Positions 46,358 to 54,919 of a DNA stretch of 64,000 bases are shown here, piece after piece (within the stretch, counting starts at the first letter, position 1; every line of letters begins with the position of its first letter). The stretch is from Paenibacillus ginsengarvi (GTDB taxonomy: Bacteria; Bacillota; Bacilli; Paenibacillales; NBRC-103111). The stretch covers positions 62,001 through 126,000 of the forward strand of contig NZ_RBAH01000001.1 in NCBI RefSeq assembly GCF_003626695.1, in the 5' to 3' direction. Both the position numbers and the translations under genes were made by a program. The notes beneath the pieces are model-generated. The model saw only the letters and a program-made list of their open reading frames with translations, searched no databases and had not been told where the DNA came from.

Positions 46358-46952
46358 GAGCCTGAGCCTCCCGCTCTGCCAGTTGAATAATTAGCGTCAC
46401 TTCACCCTTGTTCATTTCCAGCTTTTTCGCAATGTACTCGGTCGACTTGCCCTGGTCGTACAATTCGAACACGCCGCTGTATCGCTGCCGAATACTCATC
46501 GGACCTTGACCGGCAGACGTGTCTGGCTGATTCGCAGGCTCGTCCTGTATTGGGGCGCCTGCCGGCGATTGCAGGGCGCTTCCGCTATGATCTGCCTTAA
46601 CCGTCGGAGCGGACTGCGTCCGAAGGAAGGCCTCCTGTTCTTCCTTACGGATTTGCTCAGAACGCTGTAAAACGGCGATCTGCTCTCCGATCGCGCGATT
46701 TTGCAGTTCTACGGCTTCGAGCCGGCCTTCCAGCTTGGCGGTGTGCGCCTGATGGTCGTGTTTCATATCGGAAACGAGCTGAAGCAACTGGCGGTTTTCT
46801 TCCTCCAGATCGGCGGAAAACTGTTCCATCGTTTGTTCGATTTCTTTGATCACATGCGTCTGCTTGGTATCGGTTTCGCGCTTCGGAACGAACTTGGCGT
46901 AAACGACAATGACTCCTCCAAGCAGGACGATATACAACCAAGCATCTGCCAC
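46350..46952 (-). CDS. Single-pass membrane coiled-coil protein, DUF6115-like, in SwrB position
   Basis: A 200-residue protein with a membrane segment at 4-22, a long coiled coil (about 30-110), a Pro/Ala/Gln linker and a C-terminal helix-turn-helix-like block (ELYDQGKSTEYIAKKLEMNKGEVTLIIQLAE). This order resembles proteins of the DUF6115 family and B. subtilis SwrB (YlxL), which lies after sigD and promotes flagellar basal-body assembly. Functional equivalence to SwrB is inference. The GTG start follows GGATGAGAACCC. Confidence 0.7.
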   Translation of the reverse strand: MADAWLYIVLLGGVIVVYAKFVPKRETDTKQTHVIKEIEQTMEQFSADLEEENRQLLQLVSDMKHDHQAHTAKLEGRLEAVELQNRAIGEQIAVLQRSEQIRKEEQEAFLRTQSAPTVKADHSGSALQSPAGAPIQDEPANQPDTSAGQGPMSIRQRYSGVFELYDQGKSTEYIAKKLEMNKGEVTLIIQLAEREAQARV

Positions 46953-47049
46953 GGGTTCTCATCCTTTGTGCTTTCTTCGATTCTAAATAAAGCAGCTTCC
47001 GCATCTGCGAGCATGTGCGAAAGCTGTATAAGCGAGCTATTGTTTATTC

Positions 47050-47370
47050 TCACAGCGAAAAATCGATATGCTGCCCTTTGTAAGGGTGAGCGGCACGCTC
47101 GGCCTCCGCCGCTTGCTGCGGCTTTTCGGACTTGTTTTTCTGACGTTCCTTCCGCTTGCCGCCTTTATCGTTAAGATGCTCGCGGACAAACGCCGCCGAG
47201 GGCTCTTCAACCTTCGTGCTTTGGAGCAGCTCCCGTTCTTTCTGCTGCGATATTTTGTCAGCCAGTGCCGTTTGGTCATAAGCCGGCTTGTGCATCAAAT
47301 GGGTTTGCGCGCTTCCGATCTCGCTGGTGCGGGGTATCGCAATCTGCATTTCAACCGATCTGAAACTCAT
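47050..47370 (-). CDS. Hypothetical protein with conserved MQIAIPRT start
   Basis: A 106-residue, highly polar protein (SFRSVEMQIAIPRTSEIGS at the start, then Lys/Glu/Gln-rich helices). No membrane segment, signal or known domain is visible. The ATG at 47370 follows GGGAGGGATAGGC, a very good ribosome site, which supports a real gene. It lies between the FapA-like gene and the SwrB-position gene at the end of the flagellar operon. Function unknown. Confidence 0.75.
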   Translation of the reverse strand: MSFRSVEMQIAIPRTSEIGSAQTHLMHKPAYDQTALADKISQQKERELLQSTKVEEPSAAFVREHLNDKGGKRKERQKNKSEKPQQAAEAERAAHPYKGQHIDFSL

Positions 47371-47449
47371 GCCTATCCCTCCCATACGGATTTATATGCC
47401 CTGGGCGTGCAGCTTATTTTGTAACGGTAATGATAAGGCCAAACACGGC

Positions 47450-48856
47450 TTATACGTTCGGCTGCATCGCAATATCTCCATCGGAATACACGAAGCACAC
47501 GCGGGAGATTGCGTCCTTCACAAATCGGGTGTATCTTCCGATGACGATCTTCGTCCCGCCGTACACGACGGATATGACTTGCACCTTCGCCCGGTCCGTA
47601 TCCTCAAGCGTCTTCTCGATGTCCAGGATGCGCTCCTTGAGCGAAATCTGCTCTTCCATCGCCTGCTTCTTCGTGTGGGACAGCTTGATGCGCATGGCCA
47701 GCTTCTCCGCCGACAGCGATCCTGCTGCGGCGAGCTGATCGAGCAGAACGAGCGCCTTGTCGGTTTTGTCGAGTCCTTCTTGCAGCTGTCTTAACTGTTG
47801 GCGCAGCGAAGTCAGCTCATTGCGCAGCTCCGGGACGACACCGACCTCGATCGAGGTGGGCGTGGACATCGTATTGCCTATCGTTCTGGCGGTCACTCTC
47901 TCGCCCGCCTGAATCGTTCCGCCTACGATGAGTCCCTTCGGTCCGTTGCACAGGATCGCTTGCCCGGCCCGCACCTGGGAGTGAAGGATGCTCTGAGATA
48001 CGATGACGTCTTGTCCGGCTTCGATCGTAGCGTCCTGAATGAACGAGCTTTTCAGAGTAACTCCCGCCCGGATGACCGCTTTGTTATGACCGAGAATGCC
48101 GGCGCCTACTTCAATGGAGCCCAGCGCGTCCACTTCGGCGCCTTCCACGCCTCCGGTGATGCGGATATCTCCCGCCGCCCTGACCGTAAAGCCGGAAAGC
48201 ACATTTCCGCGAATGACGACTGTGCCCAAAAAGTCGATGTTGCCTGTCCGGTAGTCGACGTCGCCGTTCACTTCGTAGATCGGAAATACATTGATTTTAC
48301 CGTTGTCCGTGATCACGACCATGCCGTCGATTGCCGCATAAAGCGCCTTTTGCTCGCCGTCGGCAACGACGTTTTTGCCAATTTTGAACCGTGCCTCTTT
48401 CCCTTTTCGGCCCGGCACGATATCGCCACCCACCGTTCTTCCCGGCGCTCCGTCCTTGGCAAAAGTGCGTTCAGCTATCAATTGTCCTTTGCGGACATTG
48501 GCCAGCCGAACCAGCTCCTTGTAGTTGACTGTCCCATCCTCGAGCTCAGCCGGCCTTTTCGCTTGCTCATCCAAGTCGTACAAATTCCGAATTTCACCAT
48601 CAATTCCTTCGCTGGGAACTTCGCCGACAGCGACAACGGTTTTCGTCTGCATGAATGACATCGGCTCTCGGGTGATTCGATTAATAACGTCTAGTTGAAC
48701 GCCGTAACGTATATTGTTTTTATCTAGAAACGAGACGATGTCGTGGGCCGTAAATTGGAAGGAATCCGAAAGTGTAGCGATTTGGATGGAGGCTGAAAAT
48801 TTGTCCTCGGCCAGGCTCACATTCAAATAGTGCTCCAAAGGCAATATGGTGGACAA
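47450..48856 (-). CDS. FapA-like DUF342 family protein
   Basis: A 468-residue protein with the DUF342 polymerising beta-helix region (GNVLSGFTVRAAGDIRITGG; ILGHNKAVIRAGVTLK) in the middle and a coiled coil near 360-420. The family is widespread in Firmicutes; its cellular role is uncertain, and the name FapA has been given to related polymer-forming proteins. The TTG at 48856 follows GGGGGAGATTGAA and is preferred over an in-frame TTG at 48874. It follows sigD directly. Confidence 0.85.
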   Translation of the reverse strand: MSTILPLEHYLNVSLAEDKFSASIQIATLSDSFQFTAHDIVSFLDKNNIRYGVQLDVINRITREPMSFMQTKTVVAVGEVPSEGIDGEIRNLYDLDEQAKRPAELEDGTVNYKELVRLANVRKGQLIAERTFAKDGAPGRTVGGDIVPGRKGKEARFKIGKNVVADGEQKALYAAIDGMVVITDNGKINVFPIYEVNGDVDYRTGNIDFLGTVVIRGNVLSGFTVRAAGDIRITGGVEGAEVDALGSIEVGAGILGHNKAVIRAGVTLKSSFIQDATIEAGQDVIVSQSILHSQVRAGQAILCNGPKGLIVGGTIQAGERVTARTIGNTMSTPTSIEVGVVPELRNELTSLRQQLRQLQEGLDKTDKALVLLDQLAAAGSLSAEKLAMRIKLSHTKKQAMEEQISLKERILDIEKTLEDTDRAKVQVISVVYGGTKIVIGRYTRFVKDAISRVCFVYSDGDIAMQPNV

Positions 48857-48882
48857 TTCAATCTCCCCCTTCAAAGATTACG

Positions 48883-49668
48883 TTATGGCTGCATGAGCTG
48901 CGCTTTCCATCTTCCCAGCGATCCGCGAAGCCGCAGGATCGCCTTCGAATGCAGCTGCGATATGCGCGAAGGAGAAAGTGCCATCACTTCCGCAATTTCG
49001 CTCAGCGATAATTCCTCGTAATAAAACAACGATACTACGGTACGTTCTTTCTCCGTCAGCTTGTCGATCGCCTTCGCCAGCGACTCCTTCAAGAAAAACT
49101 CGCTCACCCGGCTTTCCGGATTTTTCGCCTTCTCATCCACCATAAGCGATAGCCGGGTCTCGGATTCCTCTTCCTTGATCGGGTCGTCGAACGAATAAAC
49201 GGCCGTATTCGAAATTTCCTGGAGCATATGGGCAAATTCCTTTTCGCTCACGTTTAAGTATGCGCTCATCTCCGCATCCGTTACCGAACGCAAATATTGC
49301 TGCTCCAGCGTCTGGTACGCCTCCTCGATTTTTTTCGCCTTTTCGCGGACGGAACGAGGCACCCAGTCCCCCTGCCTCAGACCGTCGATGACCGCTCCGC
49401 GAATGCGCCAGGAAGCGTAGGTTTCGAACTGTAAGCCGCGCTCGTGATCGAACTTCTCGATCGCGTCGATTAATCCCATTATACCATAACTGGAAATATC
49501 GTCCCGTGAAACATTTTTCGGCAAACCGACGAGGAGGCGGCCGACTACATAATCGACCAAAGGCAAATATTGTTCCACGAGCGATTGTTTGGCCGAAAGC
49601 AAACCGTCACTTTTCCATTGATTCCATATCTCGATGTTGGACAAAGGGGATTGCTTCAATTGAATCAT
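48883..49668 (-). CDS. sigD: RNA polymerase sigma factor SigD (FliA/WhiG family)
   Basis: SigD directs transcription of late flagellar, chemotaxis and autolysin genes. The 261-residue factor has region 2 with YGIMGLIDAIEKFD and RGLQFETYASWRIRGAVIDGLR, region 3, and region 4 with LSLSEIAEVMALSPSRISQLHSKA. An anti-sigma FlgM gene is not in the window. ATG at 49668. It follows the small membrane protein gene by 14 bases in the same operon. Confidence 0.96.
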   Translation of the reverse strand: MIQLKQSPLSNIEIWNQWKSDGLLSAKQSLVEQYLPLVDYVVGRLLVGLPKNVSRDDISSYGIMGLIDAIEKFDHERGLQFETYASWRIRGAVIDGLRQGDWVPRSVREKAKKIEEAYQTLEQQYLRSVTDAEMSAYLNVSEKEFAHMLQEISNTAVYSFDDPIKEEESETRLSLMVDEKAKNPESRVSEFFLKESLAKAIDKLTEKERTVVSLFYYEELSLSEIAEVMALSPSRISQLHSKAILRLRGSLGRWKAQLMQP

Positions 49669-49682
49669 GGGGCCAGCACTCC

Positions 49683-50087
49683 TTACTCTTCTTTCATTTG
49701 TCGCAGCGCGCCCGCAAGTTTTTCAGGGGCTGTATCGGACACGGAAACGAGTTTTTTCGGCTGGAGCGGAATGAACGAATCGTCCGAGCCCGCGCTCAGC
49801 TGATCCTTCAGCATCTGATTCAACATCTCCTGATCGTCAGGCGTCGTTTCGTTGACCGCTTGTCCGGCCGAAGCGTCCGCCGACTCGTTCGGTGCGGCAA
49901 CGTTTTTCAACCCCGCCAGCGTACCGAGCACCCAGCGAAGCGCATAAACAACGGCAAACAAAATCAAAAAGCTGTACATGCCGTGAAGCAGTGCCCGCCA
50001 TATAAAGTTTTCGGACATCGACATGAAAAAGGTAAGCAAAAAACCGCCCAACCCGACAATAAGATTCCAGCGCACAGTTCCAATCAT
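49683..50087 (-). CDS. Two-segment membrane protein of unknown function
   Basis: A 134-residue protein with two hydrophobic segments (about 7-25 and 30-55), followed by a cytoplasmic-looking polar tail rich in Asp, Gln and Ser (DDSFIPLQPKKLVSV, then a short helix). No known domain is recognised. The gene sits between cheD (2 bases away) and sigD (14 bases away), so it is cotranscribed and may act in motility. In B. subtilis cheD is followed directly by sigD. Confidence 0.78.
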   Translation of the reverse strand: MIGTVRWNLIVGLGGFLLTFFMSMSENFIWRALLHGMYSFLILFAVVYALRWVLGTLAGLKNVAAPNESADASAGQAVNETTPDDQEMLNQMLKDQLSAGSDDSFIPLQPKKLVSVSDTAPEKLAGALRQMKEE

Positions 50088-50089
50088 GG

Positions 50090-50584
50090 CTACAGTTCCT
50101 TAACTCCTTGTTGTACGGTTCGCAGAAGAAGGATGCCGTTCTCCGAGTTCAGCTCGATCGTTCGGCCGAAGCTTCCTCCTGTGTCTTCCGCAACAATCGG
50201 AATGGATAGCAGTTTGAGCTGCATTTTGCACGATTCCACGTTACGGGGGCCGATTCGCATCGTATCGCTCGTCGTGCCGAAGGCGAACATTTGCGCGCCT
50301 CCCGCCAGCTTGGCAATCATCCGCGAATTGACCGCGCCCATCCGGTTCATCCGGGTTATCATCTCCGGAATGGCCGTATCGGCATATTTGGCCGTGTTAA
50401 TCGCCCCTTCCTTGGCAATCTCGGAGGACGGAAGCATGACATGGGCCATCCCGGCAACCTTCGTTTTAGGATCGTAGAGCGTAACCCCTACGCATGAGCC
50501 AAGCCCTGTCGTTTTCAAAATCCCGGCCCCTGAGGCTACTTGCAAATCGGCCATGCCGACCTTGATGTAAGAGTCTGGGGTCAT
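50090..50584 (-). CDS. cheD: Chemoreceptor glutamine deamidase CheD
   Basis: CheD deamidates receptor glutamines and binds CheC, raising its CheY-P phosphatase activity. The 164-residue protein has catalytic Cys31 in GLGSCVGVTLYD and His48 in GMAHVMLP, with Thr25/26 nearby. ATG overlaps the cheC stop (ATGA), so its synthesis is tied to its partner. Confidence 0.95.
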   Translation of the reverse strand: MTPDSYIKVGMADLQVASGAGILKTTGLGSCVGVTLYDPKTKVAGMAHVMLPSSEIAKEGAINTAKYADTAIPEMITRMNRMGAVNSRMIAKLAGGAQMFAFGTTSDTMRIGPRNVESCKMQLKLLSIPIVAEDTGGSFGRTIELNSENGILLLRTVQQGVKEL

Positions 50585-51201
50585 TCGACAGGCACTCCCA
50601 AGGCACGGAAAATTTTGCCGAAAGAATCCGGATCGGGAACGAAGAACACATGAGCCTCTACGGCATCTTGACCTTCCAAAAACTTCGTGTCGATAAACAG
50701 CGCTTTATCGCCCATTTCCCCGTATTGCATAAGTCCGTAGCTGACGACGGCGCCAAGCATATCGATCGTCAGAGACGGGACGGTAGGCGACATGCTCAGT
50801 TTCGTAAAATCGGCGAGCGAGGATAAGTAGGAGCCAGCCAAAATATTGCCGATCTCGTTTAAAGCGGACAGCTCCATTTCGGAAAATTGCTCCGCATTGT
50901 CGCTTTCCATGCCGGCCAAGTTTTTGAGCAGCTTTTTGGCGGAATTCTGAGTCAGCAGAAAGAACATATTTCCGGGCGAATCGCCCGTGACGCGCAAATA
51001 AATGGTGAGGACGGTCTGTTCCGAACCGCCCAGCATCTCGATAATATCTTCGAACGGAAGCAGGTTTACGAGCGGCACTTGCATGTCGACCGGCCGCGAC
51101 ATCAGCTTTGACAAGGCGGTCGCCGCATTGCCCGCCCCGATATTGCCCACTTCCTTCAATACGTCCAGTTGAAAGTCTTCCAGGTTATGTAGGTCACTCA
51201 T
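50581..51201 (-). CDS. cheC: CheY-P phosphatase CheC
   Basis: CheC dephosphorylates CheY-P and takes part in adaptation. The 206-residue protein has the two active-site motifs, LKEVGNIGAGNAATALS near 13-30 and LNEIGNILAGSYLSSL near 113-128, each with the E-x2-N core. It is encoded between cheW and cheD, overlapping cheD. Confidence 0.95.
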   Translation of the reverse strand: MSDLHNLEDFQLDVLKEVGNIGAGNAATALSKLMSRPVDMQVPLVNLLPFEDIIEMLGGSEQTVLTIYLRVTGDSPGNMFFLLTQNSAKKLLKNLAGMESDNAEQFSEMELSALNEIGNILAGSYLSSLADFTKLSMSPTVPSLTIDMLGAVVSYGLMQYGEMGDKALFIDTKFLEGQDAVEAHVFFVPDPDSFGKIFRALGVPVE

Positions 51202-51203
51202 CG

Positions 51204-51665
51204 TTATTCACCGAACTGTTCAAGCTGCACAATTTCGCTCTTGTTCAGAACTTCCTCCAGATTCAGCAGCACGAGGATTTTGCCTTCTCCAAGCTTGGCG
51301 AGTCCCCGCAAATATTTGGCCCGAATGCCGCCTACGATTTCCGGAGGCTGCTCGATTTCGTCGCTGTTCACATCGACTACGTCGTTCGCCGAATCTACGA
51401 TCATCCCGACTTCCATCTCGCCTACGGCAACGATAATAATCCGGGAATTGTCGGTATACTCGGCCTCCTCCAAATTGAAGCGGCCTCTCAGATCGATAAC
51501 CGGCACGACGACGCCGCGCAAATTGATGACGCCCTTGACGAAGGCGGGCGTTTTCGGAACGCGGGTGAGCGGCTGCATCCGCTCAATCGTCCGAACTTTA
51601 TCCACCTCGACGCCGTACTGCTCGTGGGCAAGCGAAAACACGATCACTTTCAGCTCTTCTGCCAT
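51204..51665 (-). CDS. cheW: Chemotaxis coupling protein CheW
   Basis: CheW links receptors to CheA. The 153-residue single-domain protein includes EQYGVEVDKVRTIERM and NLRGVVVPVIDLRGRF, typical of the SH3-like fold. The ATG at 51665 follows GGGGGGATTTAAG, 14 bases after the cheA stop. Confidence 0.96.
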   Translation of the reverse strand: MAEELKVIVFSLAHEQYGVEVDKVRTIERMQPLTRVPKTPAFVKGVINLRGVVVPVIDLRGRFNLEEAEYTDNSRIIIVAVGEMEVGMIVDSANDVVDVNSDEIEQPPEIVGGIRAKYLRGLAKLGEGKILVLLNLEEVLNKSEIVQLEQFGE

Positions 51666-51679
51666 CTTAAATCCCCCCA

Positions 51680-53740
51680 TTATTTAATCAAAGCGTTCGA
51701 ATCGACGATAAGCGCAACTTGCCCGTCTCCCAAAATCGTCGCACCGGAGACGGCAAACAAATTCGTCAAATATTTGCCAAGCGATTTAAGCACAATTTCC
51801 TGTTGTCCGATAAACTCGTCTACCATCAAGGCGGCCAGCTTTTCGCCTTTGCGGACGACGACAATTTCTGTTTCCTCCTCATCCGCTTCGGAGTAACCAG
51901 GCACATCGAACAACGTGCTTAGCGATATAAGCGGAATGATGCCGCTGCGGTATTCCATCATTTTATTGCCGTGCACGCTGCGAACCTGCTCCTTGCGAAC
52001 GACGGCGGTTTCCACGATCGAGGATAACGGAATCGCATACTTCTCGTCCCCGAGCCGGACCAGCATCGCGGATATGATCGATAGCGTAAGCGGGAGCTGA
52101 ACGGAAAAGTTCGTTCCTTTGCCGTAATTCGAAGTGACATGCACGCGTCCGCCGAGCGATTCGATCTTCGTTCGGACGACGTCGAGTCCGACGCCCCGTC
52201 CGGAAATATCGGATATTTTATCGGCCGTGCTGAAGCCTGCGGCAAACAGCAGCATATACACTTCTTCGTCGGTCAGCGTCTTCGCCTGCTCCGGGCTGAC
52301 CACGCCTCTCTTCAAGGCGATATCGAGCACTTTATTGCGGTTGATGCCTTTGCCGTCGTCCTCGATTTCGATGAAGACATGATTGCCGCTGTGGAACGCC
52401 CGCAAATGGACGGTACCCGTTTCCGGTTTGCCCGCGGCCAATCGCTCCGGCACGGTTTCCACGCCATGGTCGACGGAATTGCGCAGCAGGTGAACGAGCG
52501 GGTCGCCGATTTCATCAATGACGGTCCGGTCAAGCTCGGTTTCGGCGCCGGTTATGATCAGATCCACCTTTTTGTCGAGCGACTTGGCCAGGTCGCGAAC
52601 CATGCGCGGAAACCGGTTGAACACGTTGTCGACCGGCACCATGCGCAGCTTCAGCACGATATTTTGCAGATCGCTGCTGACCCGCGCCATATGCTCTACC
52701 GTTTCGGTCAGATCGCTGCGGCGCACCTCGCTCGCGAGCTGCTCGAGACGCACCCGGTCAATCAGCAGCTCGCTGAACAAATTCATCAGCACGTCGAGGC
52801 GTTCGATATCGACGCGAATCGTGCGGGATTGAACGGGCGCCCCGCCTCCGGCAGCCTTCGGAGCCGCTGCCGCCACGGGCTTCGCCGCCGCTGCGGGAGA
52901 CACTTCGTTCGCCGCTGAAGCCACTTCACTAGCGGCCGCAGCAGTAGCTGCCGGCGCAGGCTGCATTTTGCGCTTCAAGCCTTCCGGATCGAGCTTCTCC
53001 GCCTGCACCGATTCCATCTCGCTAATATTGCCGACCTGCCGCTCCAACTCTTCCCCGCTTTGTTCCGAAACGAAATAAACGGAGAACGAGGTTTCGAACT
53101 TTTCCTTCTCAATATCTTCAACCGAAGGCATCGACTTGACGATTTCGCCGTTCTGCTCCAGGTAGCTGAACACCATGTAAGCGCGAGCCGCTTTCAGCAC
53201 GCACGTTTTTTGCAGCGTAACTTCCAATCGGTAAACCTGAAGCCCGGCCTCAACCGACTGCAGCAAAATCGAATATTGAAACTCGTCCAGCTCCGCTCCT
53301 GCAGAAGCCGTCGGAGCAGCCGCCGGGGCCGTGGCTGTCGCGGCCGCAGCTTTCTCGTAATCGCCGGATACGATCGACTTCAGTACGGCCACAATCGCCG
53401 ATACGTCCGCCTTCCCCGTCCCGCCGTTTACGATGTCCTCGACCATCGCATCGAGCGAATCCAAGCTTTTGAAAATCGCGTCGAAGATGAACGGGTTCAT
53501 CGACAGCTTATGGTTGCGAACCAGGTCGAGCACATTTTCCATCTCGTGGGTCAGCGAAGCCAGATCCTCGAACCCCATTGTCGCGGACATGCCTTTGAGC
53601 GTATGGGCCGAACGGAAAATCGACTGCACGATACTGATATCTTCCGGGCTTGCTTCCAGCCTCAACATGTTATCGTTCAAAGCCTGCAAATGCTCCTTGG
53701 ACTCGTCGATAAACATGCTCAAGTATTGATTCATTTCCAT
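51680..53740 (-). CDS. cheA: Chemotaxis histidine kinase CheA
   Basis: CheA autophosphorylates and passes phosphate to CheY and CheB. The 686-residue protein has P1 with His46 in FRSAHTLKG, a P2-like domain (about 155-250), long Ala/Pro-rich linkers (135-150 and 260-305), a dimerisation helix pair, the ATPase domain (HLLRNSVDHGVE; DDGKGIN; GRGVGLDVV) and a C-terminal CheW-like domain. The ATG follows GGGGTGTTGTCGT. Confidence 0.97.
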   Translation of the reverse strand: MEMNQYLSMFIDESKEHLQALNDNMLRLEASPEDISIVQSIFRSAHTLKGMSATMGFEDLASLTHEMENVLDLVRNHKLSMNPFIFDAIFKSLDSLDAMVEDIVNGGTGKADVSAIVAVLKSIVSGDYEKAAAATATAPAAAPTASAGAELDEFQYSILLQSVEAGLQVYRLEVTLQKTCVLKAARAYMVFSYLEQNGEIVKSMPSVEDIEKEKFETSFSVYFVSEQSGEELERQVGNISEMESVQAEKLDPEGLKRKMQPAPAATAAAASEVASAANEVSPAAAAKPVAAAAPKAAGGGAPVQSRTIRVDIERLDVLMNLFSELLIDRVRLEQLASEVRRSDLTETVEHMARVSSDLQNIVLKLRMVPVDNVFNRFPRMVRDLAKSLDKKVDLIITGAETELDRTVIDEIGDPLVHLLRNSVDHGVETVPERLAAGKPETGTVHLRAFHSGNHVFIEIEDDGKGINRNKVLDIALKRGVVSPEQAKTLTDEEVYMLLFAAGFSTADKISDISGRGVGLDVVRTKIESLGGRVHVTSNYGKGTNFSVQLPLTLSIISAMLVRLGDEKYAIPLSSIVETAVVRKEQVRSVHGNKMMEYRSGIIPLISLSTLFDVPGYSEADEEETEIVVVRKGEKLAALMVDEFIGQQEIVLKSLGKYLTNLFAVSGATILGDGQVALIVDSNALIK

Positions 53741-53767
53741 ACGACAACACCCCGTCTTCCATCGGAT

Positions 53768-54877
53768 TTACGTTTTTGAGTGGTAGTCCTGCGTAACGAG
53801 TTCGGTCAATTTGGCGGCGATCTGGTACAGCGGCAGCTGATGGGTCACGCAGCCCAGCTCTACCGCGGCGCGGGGCATGCCGTAGACGACGCAGGTTTCG
53901 TTCGATTCCGCGATCGTCGACAGTGCGCCGGCCTGACGCAGCGCCTGCATCCCTTTGGCGCCGTCGCTGCCCATTCCCGTCATCAGCACGACGTGGCGCT
54001 TCAGCTCCCGGTATGGCAGCAGCGAATCGAACAGCATGTCGACCGATGGCCGGTGCCCACTGCGGGGCTCATCCTTCGTCAGCCGGATCTTGTATCCCAT
54101 GTCGTCTTTCTTAAGGATCATATGCCAGCCGCCCGGCGCGATGTAGGCAACGCCGTTTTGCAGCCGGTCTCCGTCGCAGGCTTCCGTGACTTTGATTTGC
54201 GATGTAGAATCTAAACGCATGGCAAGCGATTTGGTGAAATTCGGAGGCATATGCTGCACGATCAGAACAGGCGCCGGAAAATGCTCGGGCAGCGCCGAGA
54301 CAACCTGCTGCAGCGCGCGCGGCCCTCCTGTCGACGTCCCGATGGCAACCAAACGTTCGATGCGGCCGCCGTACGTCTTTTCCGACAATTCCTTCGGCTT
54401 GTTGTCTACGAACAGGGGCTTGGGCGGCTGAATGATCGGCCGCGGCACGACCGGAGGCGCCGAGATTTTCGATACCCGGGTTTGCACGGCGATCGACAGC
54501 TTGTCCAGCAGCAAAGCTTTTACTTTAAACAAGTCAAGCGAGATGGAACCGGACGGCTTGCGCACAAAATCAACGGCTCCCATCTCCAGCGCGGCGATCG
54601 TTTCCTTCGCCCCTTCTTCCGTCAAGCTGCTGAGCATGACTACCGGCACGGGAGTATCCGCCATAATGAGCCGCAAAGCATCGAGTCCGTTCATCTCCGG
54701 CATTTCGATATCGAGAGTGACGACGTCGGGCTTCAAACGTTTCGTTTTGTCGACGGCTTCCAGACCGTTTTTAGCCGTATCGATCACTTCGAACCGCTCG
54801 TCTTCCTTAATCAGGTCGGATATGATTTTACGCATGAAGACCGAATCGTCAACGACCAAAACTTTATGCTTCGTCAT
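53768..54877 (-). CDS. cheB: Chemotaxis response regulator methylesterase CheB
   Basis: CheB demethylates and deamidates receptors. The 369-residue protein has a receiver domain with the phospho-acceptor Asp56 in VVTLDIEMPEMNG, and an esterase domain with Ser181 (GTSTGGP), His208 (QHMPPNF) and Asp304 (GMGSDGAKG). The ATG at 54877 follows GAGGTGATTTTT. It is placed between flhG and cheA, as in Bacillus. Confidence 0.96.
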   Translation of the reverse strand: MTKHKVLVVDDSVFMRKIISDLIKEDERFEVIDTAKNGLEAVDKTKRLKPDVVTLDIEMPEMNGLDALRLIMADTPVPVVMLSSLTEEGAKETIAALEMGAVDFVRKPSGSISLDLFKVKALLLDKLSIAVQTRVSKISAPPVVPRPIIQPPKPLFVDNKPKELSEKTYGGRIERLVAIGTSTGGPRALQQVVSALPEHFPAPVLIVQHMPPNFTKSLAMRLDSTSQIKVTEACDGDRLQNGVAYIAPGGWHMILKKDDMGYKIRLTKDEPRSGHRPSVDMLFDSLLPYRELKRHVVLMTGMGSDGAKGMQALRQAGALSTIAESNETCVVYGMPRAAVELGCVTHQLPLYQIAAKLTELVTQDYHSKT

Positions 54878-54919
54878 AAAAATCACCTCATCCTGATGTC
54901 ATTGGTTGTATCCGGCGTC

